Assembly (NCBI GenBank): GCA_946800325.1
Contig: OX326960.1
Span: 18,524,893 to 18,588,892, forward strand
Origin: Luzula sylvatica
Taxonomy: Eukaryota > Streptophyta > Magnoliopsida > Poales > Juncaceae
Length of the DNA: 64,000 bases
Direction of reading: 5' to 3'
The notes under the pieces are model-generated. The model saw only the letters and a program-made list of their open reading frames with translations. It ran no database searches and had not been told where the DNA came from. Positions 59,131-64,000 of the stretch are shown piece after piece. Within the stretch, counting starts at the first letter, position 1. Each line of letters starts with the position of its first letter. The position numbers and the translations under genes are program-made.

Positions 59131-60880
59131 TCATTAACATATCATTATTTCACATTAATTTCATATAATTTACAGTACAAAACAATACATAGTGCTTGCT
59201 CCATGGACTGAATATTCATGTTTAATACATTTCAATGAACGAGCATTTGAATATAAACCAGCCCAAATAAACGAGCTTTACAACACTGATCTTATAGTCT
59301 TACTAAATACAGAGAACAAATGAGCTTTACATGATTCTGATTTCTGTGGTTTTGCACGAATAATTGCAATTTGTCCGAGAGATTCAAACTTCAAAGAGTT
59401 AAGCTTGCTTGAAAGCCACATTATGCGACGTTCATACAATCAACACATTATATTGTCATGAACAATGTCATGCGACATTAACGACTTTGCTATTTGATCA
59501 TATATCCGATATTTTTATTTGGTTTTTCATGGTGCTCATATGTCAACCTAAGATTCTTTTGTTGTCTTTTGAGAAAATGAAAATTGTAACGCAAACAAAG
59601 TAGAGAAAATAAAACTTCACGATTCATGCTATGATAGTATTATATTTTTAAAAAACTCAAGACTGGAATTATCCACTTTTACCTTTTATGTTTCTGCTCA
59701 AAGAATTGCAACTCGCCTCTAAAAGTGAAACCATGTTGTTGTCGTAAACCAAACCATGTGCATTATTAACGAGTACTCGCTTTGGTATTTGACCACATTG
59801 TTCATGCTTCCATTACAAAATAATTTATAAGACTACTTGCGCAAAAACTGTTACGGAAAATAAAAATAGGCACATACTTGCAATAATATTATAAAATGCA
59901 AATACATGAAATAGTCAACTCTACGGTTAACAATGAAGAAATAAAACTATAGTACTACTATGCACATACATTTTTTTTTGAAGGAGACTGCATATACATG
60001 GAACAGTCAGATCTATGATTAACAATGAAAAAATAAGACTATATACTATGCCACGGTATATTTATAAGACTACTAATTATACAGTGAGAATGACAAAAAA
60101 AAAGATTTGTTAACATAATTCTTTTGGCTAAATTGAAAGGATGGAACATTGAAATGAATGCATAACTACTCTTATATTATATTTCATTGTCACAAATGTC
60201 TTGATCGTTTCAAATTCGAAAGTACATTACGTCAAATCTTGCATGATATTTTTTAATGTTCTGTCACTTAAACAATTTTTCACGAAGATCCCACAATCTA
60301 TACCCCAAGGCCAACACTTCTTAAAAAAAAAAGACACGATTCTATACACAACAAAAATGCAAGTACATAGACCAAACAGAAATGCAAAAAAAAAATATTG
60401 TGCGAGTACAAAACATAAATATATACAAATTCATGATAATATATTTTAATTTTGTCCATTAGCTTTAAACTCATAAAACTATATTATAAACCTTATACCA
60501 TAAACGATAAAACCCAATAGAAAAATATAGACGCGAAACAAAATAGATTGCAAAACACGCAATACGAAACACAAACACGATAAGGAAACCAAACACCTAT
60601 AAGAAAATTTATACTAGCTACTAAGTATGAATAAAGAAGTGAAATGGAATTGCGTTTATTAGTGAGCGAATTTTCAAGACAAACGCTTAGAGCAAAAATT
60701 TAAAACTTCTCTTAGAATTGATGAAATGCGTTTATTATTGAAAAATCGAATATACCCGCATGGAATTTTTGAAACATAATCAAGTTGTGTTTCAAACGGA
60801 TCTTCGTCAGTTGTCTCTAATGCGCACAAAAACTGAAAGTCACAAGGCTAAAAGTCGAATCTCAAATGTCAAAACCCAAA
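59131..60880. other. AT-rich interior of Helitron-like unit, no gene seen
   Basis: Only short frames without domains. A block around 59.88-60.09 kb repeats ATGAAATAGTCAACTCTACGGTTAACAATGAA-like sequence twice (59.91 and 59.998 kb) in degenerate form. Confidence 0.4.
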
Positions 60881-60888
60881 CAATAAAG

Positions 60889-60901
60889 CATCACCACCAC
60901 C

Positions 60902-60959
<58 letters not shown>

Positions 60960-60990
60960 GTATCATATTCATCATCATCATCATCATCAT
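60889..60990. repeat. (CAC)n(CAT)n compound microsatellite
   Basis: CAC units pass into CAT units, producing a polyhistidine frame on the plus strand that is not a gene. An adjacent ~55-bp duplication (GAATTGAATTGGTTGG / GAATTGAATCGGTTGCC) lies at 61.01-61.15 kb. Confidence 0.92.
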
Positions 60991-61904
60991 TGGTTGGATG
61001 GATTGATTACGCGTCCGAATTGAATTGGTTGGCTTCCTCGGGTTATTGTGTTTTCGATTGAGTACGCGGGGGAATAGAATCGGTTGCCTCGGATCCCCGT
61101 GCTCTGGGTTGAGTACGTGAGCGAATTGAATCGGTTGCCTCGGATTTTTCTACTTTCAGTTTTTTTCTACTTTCAATTGTTTTTCACTTATGCCTACTTT
61201 TTTCTCCTATCCTCTTTGTTATTTTGTGTTTTCTTCTTCTTTCCAACATCGGTGGCTTGGATCGATGATGATTTATGCAAAAGAATAAAAATAAATAAAA
61301 GAACAGAAATGGCAAATTGCAAAATCTGAGATCAATTAAAATATTCAAAACAAATGAAAATCACGACACTTTTCTCATTGTCGGGGTTATAATGAAACCA
61401 TAATATGTCACAAACAAATCTGTCTGAAATATAGTTGTCATTGAATTGTGAAAATAATTTGCGTAACAGGAAGAATATACCCATATAATATAGACTTGCA
61501 GATTTTATTATTCAATGAAAAGTTTGGATATATTTAATTGTGTAATTTTTTAATAATTCATTTAATTAGAACTTTATATTGTTGTAATTTTTTTGTTTCT
61601 TTTATTATTAAAATTAATCAATTGTTGTTTGTTTCTTAGTTATGAAATACTTATGTTTTGTTTATAATATTCCTATATGTTACGTTCGATATATATTCAT
61701 AATTTGATGATATCATGTGCACAACCAGCATATATGATATATTTATTTATATTCGAGAAATTATACTAAATTGCAACATTAAATAAGAAATAAAATACCA
61801 CAAAAATAGAACAAAAAATTAAAATTAATATATAAAAAAAATTTAGTCTCAAACTTGAGGATACTCGCGGAACTCCCGCGCGAATGCGCGCGGGTAAAAG
61901 CTAG

Positions 61905-62084
61905 TTATTGTTAAATCAAGCATCGACATGTAAAATATTATATTTGTATAAATACTATACACATAATATTTTTATCTTTTTAAATTAGTATATATTGAAT
62001 ATATTTATGCAAAATGTTAAAAGATGAAGCGATATCTTGCTCCAAAAAAATTAACATCATCTGATGTTAGATTTATTCACTACT
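61905..62084. other. Short AT-rich spacer
   Basis: No gene; separates the Helitron end from the retroposon. Confidence 0.4.
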
Positions 62085-62096
62085 AACTATAACTCA

Positions 62097-62814
62097 TCGT
62101 GGGGGCAAACCCTAACCGCCTCCACCCCCTCCCCTCCCCCTCCCCTCTCCCCTCTCCTCCCCCTCCTACTCATCTATCCAACTGCCACGACTCCATCCAC
62201 ACCAGATCTCCATTTCTATCCGAGCTAATTCTCCACATCTCGAGCTCCACCACCCCCCATCTTCATGGCCATGTCCTCCCTTACTTTGCCGATTTCTTGG
62301 CGGCTCTTCTTTTCTTGATCGACTTGCCTCATCTTCTCTGCTGGTTTGAGAGGCAGAGCATTTTTCTCTTGGTAGATTTGCTCTTCTTCTAGGTCTTCTC
62401 ATGGCCTTTCTTTCATGGTAGTCGTCTTTTCTCTGCCGAGGCCGATATCTCCTTCTTTTGACCAAGGTCACCGTCTTCTCTCCTTAGCCCAACGACCGTC
62501 TTCTCTTGGTCGAAGCTTTCATCTTCTCTTTTGCTGAACGATTTCCCCTCTGACATGATTGATGGAGCAAGGAGCAAGCTTCCTTCATGATGGATGGTAT
62601 AACCCTTCTTGTTCTCATCTTCGATTGATGGAGTAAGAGTCTTTCTTCTCTAACTAATGACGGCTTCTCGGTGACTGGCTCTTAGTTAGGCACCTTAATT
62701 AGATTAATTTCGTTTGTAATGTACTCTTATTATGGTGTTGTAGAACTCTTTATCTTTTTATTCTATATATATATGAGCTCGGCAATTTGCCGACCTCCTT
62801 CAAAAAAAAAAAAA
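62097..62814 (+). mobile_element. Retroposed sequence with poly(A) and 12-bp target duplication
   Basis: AACTATAACTCA flanks it at 62085-62096 and 62815-62826. It begins GTGGGGGCAAACCCTAACC just inside the duplication, has a pyrimidine-rich 5' part (62120-62166) and ends with GCAATTTGCCGACCTCC then a run of As. This is the signature of target-primed retrotransposition. A 97-residue frame at 62099 is proline- and serine-rich with no known domain. It may be an internally deleted LINE or a SINE-like element; an intronless retrocopy of a host transcript is also possible. Confidence 0.82.
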
Positions 62815-62826
62815 AACTATAACTCA

Positions 62827-62925
62827 CGCAATTGCGCGGGACATAGTGACCTAAATATTACAACATTAATTTCTATAAATATTACACAAATATGGTCCTA
62901 ATTGTATTGTAACCCTTTCCCATTT
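62827..62925. mobile_element. Decayed Helitron-like 3' hairpin
   Basis: CACGCAATTGCGCGGG at about 62824-62840 is the hairpin motif of the Helitron ends, but CTAG is replaced by CATAGTGACCTAAAT. It abuts the retroposon target duplication. Confidence 0.35.
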
Positions 62926-62934
62926 GAACTTTAT

Positions 62935-63766
62935 GGGGGATTTACATATTTACCCTTTGTTAAATTTAAAATTACATATTTACCCTTCTTAAAATTAAAA
63001 TATCATATTTACCCTTTCATAAATCTAAAATATCATATTTGCCCAAATATTAAAAATCATCCAATTTCTCCGTTAAACTTAACGGTCAACATTTGATAAT
63101 ACTATTTTACCCTTCTACAAATCCAAAATATTATATTTACCCCTTTAAAAATAAAAATATCATATTTAATCTCTCAATAATAAAAGTAACATACGTATCC
63201 TTACTCACTCGACAAGAAGAAATCACGTCATACAATTTAATAATATTTTTTAGTTATGGTTATTATTTTGCAATGAAATTTCATTTTTAACATTTGCGAT
63301 TTGTAGAATGATTATCTATGAGATTACATTGTTATATTTTTTTTGGGTAAATATGATATTTTTATTTTTAAAAAGATAAATATGATAATTTGGATTTTAG
63401 AAGGGTAAATATGTAAATGATAAAATAGTTGACCGTTAATTTTAACGGAAAAATTGGATGGTATTCAATTTTCAAAAATACTTGATCTACCGAATTAGAT
63501 AACCGAAATGGCACCGAAGTGTCTATTATGGAACAAATACAAAGTATATATGGTGGGCCCCAAGTATATTTAATCAATAAATCAATATACATGTCCCATT
63601 CGGTAGCAAGGTTGTAAAATATTTCGGTAGATGTTGCATCCCCCATTCAATTTTTGGGTAAATACGAATATTTTAGATTTATGAAAGGGTAAATATGATA
63701 TTTTAATTTTAAGAAGGGTAAATATGTAATTTTAAATTTAACAAAGGGTAAATATGTAAATCCCCC
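62935..63766. mobile_element. 832-bp long-TIR element with 9-bp duplication (family M2)
   Basis: Flanked by GAACTTTAT at 62926-62934 and 63767-63775. Ends GGGGGATTTACATATTTACC and its exact inverse, extending as long arms of TAAATATGATATTTT-type words. Shares CCGTTAA..TTTAACGG and other internal words with the element at 20506-21308. Non-coding. It contains a nested insertion at about 63473-63644. Confidence 0.9.
63473..63644. mobile_element. ~172-bp nested MITE
   Basis: Interrupts the M2 element: ATTCAATTTT is present on both sides (63463-63472 and 63645-63654), whereas the relative at 21.2 kb is continuous there. Inverted words ATCTACCGAA and TTCGGTAGAT lie near the ends. The exact duplication may be 9 or 10 bp. 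Confidence 0.7.
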
Positions 63767-63775
63767 GAACTTTAT

Positions 63776-64000
63776 TTGCGTTTACATTAGTTATGTCATT
63801 GGTGTGTAAACTCAGAGTAATCACACACATGTTCCCTTCAATTTCTTCAATAATTGCATCCAATAATAAAATTTCAAATTATAAGACAAAATATCAACTT
63901 AGACGAAAATTAATCCATACTTCTCGTCCTAGTCTGGATTTAAATTATTTAATGCATCGTAAATATTAAAAATTCTTGGAGTGAATTTGGTTAGCAAATT
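63776..64000. other. Window end, no gene seen
   Basis: AT-rich sequence without recognisable features. Confidence 0.4.

Larger units (their letters stand above)
55699..61904 (+). mobile_element. Second large Helitron-like unit, 3' end clear
   Basis: Opens with TATGTATAAAGTTACAT..GGCCACGTCA, which resembles the 5' parts of both small Helitrons (TATATATAAAGT..GCCACGTCATCAGGG). It ends with hairpin CCCGCGCGAATGCGCGCGGG and CTAG (61901-61904) before T. The expected TC start is missing because the preceding Helitron end abuts directly, so the upstream unit may have inserted into its 5' tip. The interior has a leader/ORF patch, CT minisatellite and CAT repeats, but no replication protein. Confidence 0.5.

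Noticed and set aside
60760..61023. Polyhistidine ORF
   Set aside because: Produced by the CAC/CAT microsatellite; no domain before or after it.

Overview
This window is plant nuclear DNA, most likely from an AT-rich eudicot genome. The recognisable genes have GT-AG introns and belong to plant families: BRICK1, an IVc bHLH factor, a type I MADS-box gene, F-box/FBD/LRR genes and a MuDR-type transposase. Most of the rest is non-coding and packed with DNA transposons. I cannot name the species. I saw no rRNA gene, tRNA gene or CRISPR array.

Gene-bearing left part (4.1-13.6 kb). A two-exon BRICK1 gene (SCAR/WAVE actin regulator) is followed by a five-exon bHLH gene of the ILR3/bHLH34/bHLH104/bHLH115 type. 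Convergent to it lies an intronless type I MADS-box gene whose C-terminal half is an array of 33-residue repeats. At 10.43-10.98 kb sits a broken second copy of the bHLH/MADS junction, inverted and with the order of its two parts swapped. F-box copy A (minus strand) follows.

Duplicated F-box blocks. The three-exon F-box/FBD gene occurs three times: A (11.55-12.94 kb, minus), B (21.89-23.39 kb, plus) and C (37.42-38.96 kb, plus). A and B are arms of an inverted segmental duplication that also carries MADS debris. The upstream flank of B has taken three separate insertions, each with a 9-bp target duplication. Blocks A and C show the matching sites without these insertions.

Transposon-rich right part (25-64 kb). 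Two complete small Helitrons (26.9-29.2 and 43.5-45.3 kb) and at least four further Helitron 3' ends (1.6, 33.2, 55.7 and 61.9 kb) share the GC hairpin plus CTAG terminus. There are two hAT-type elements with 8-bp target duplications, a MuDR-family transposase gene with a frameshift, a truncated LINE beside another MADS fragment, and a poly(A) retroposon with a 12-bp target duplication. A second member of the long-TIR family carries its own nested insertion. The 51-62 kb stretch is two large Helitron-like units full of tandem repeats (about 190 bp, 345 bp, a 48-bp CT minisatellite and CAT microsatellites).

The genes do not form a pathway. The shared theme is duplication and fragmentation of gene neighbourhoods by transposition and rearrangement. 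The most unusual item is the order-swapped bHLH/MADS copy, which would fit reinsertion of a DNA circle or decay of a tandem duplicate.
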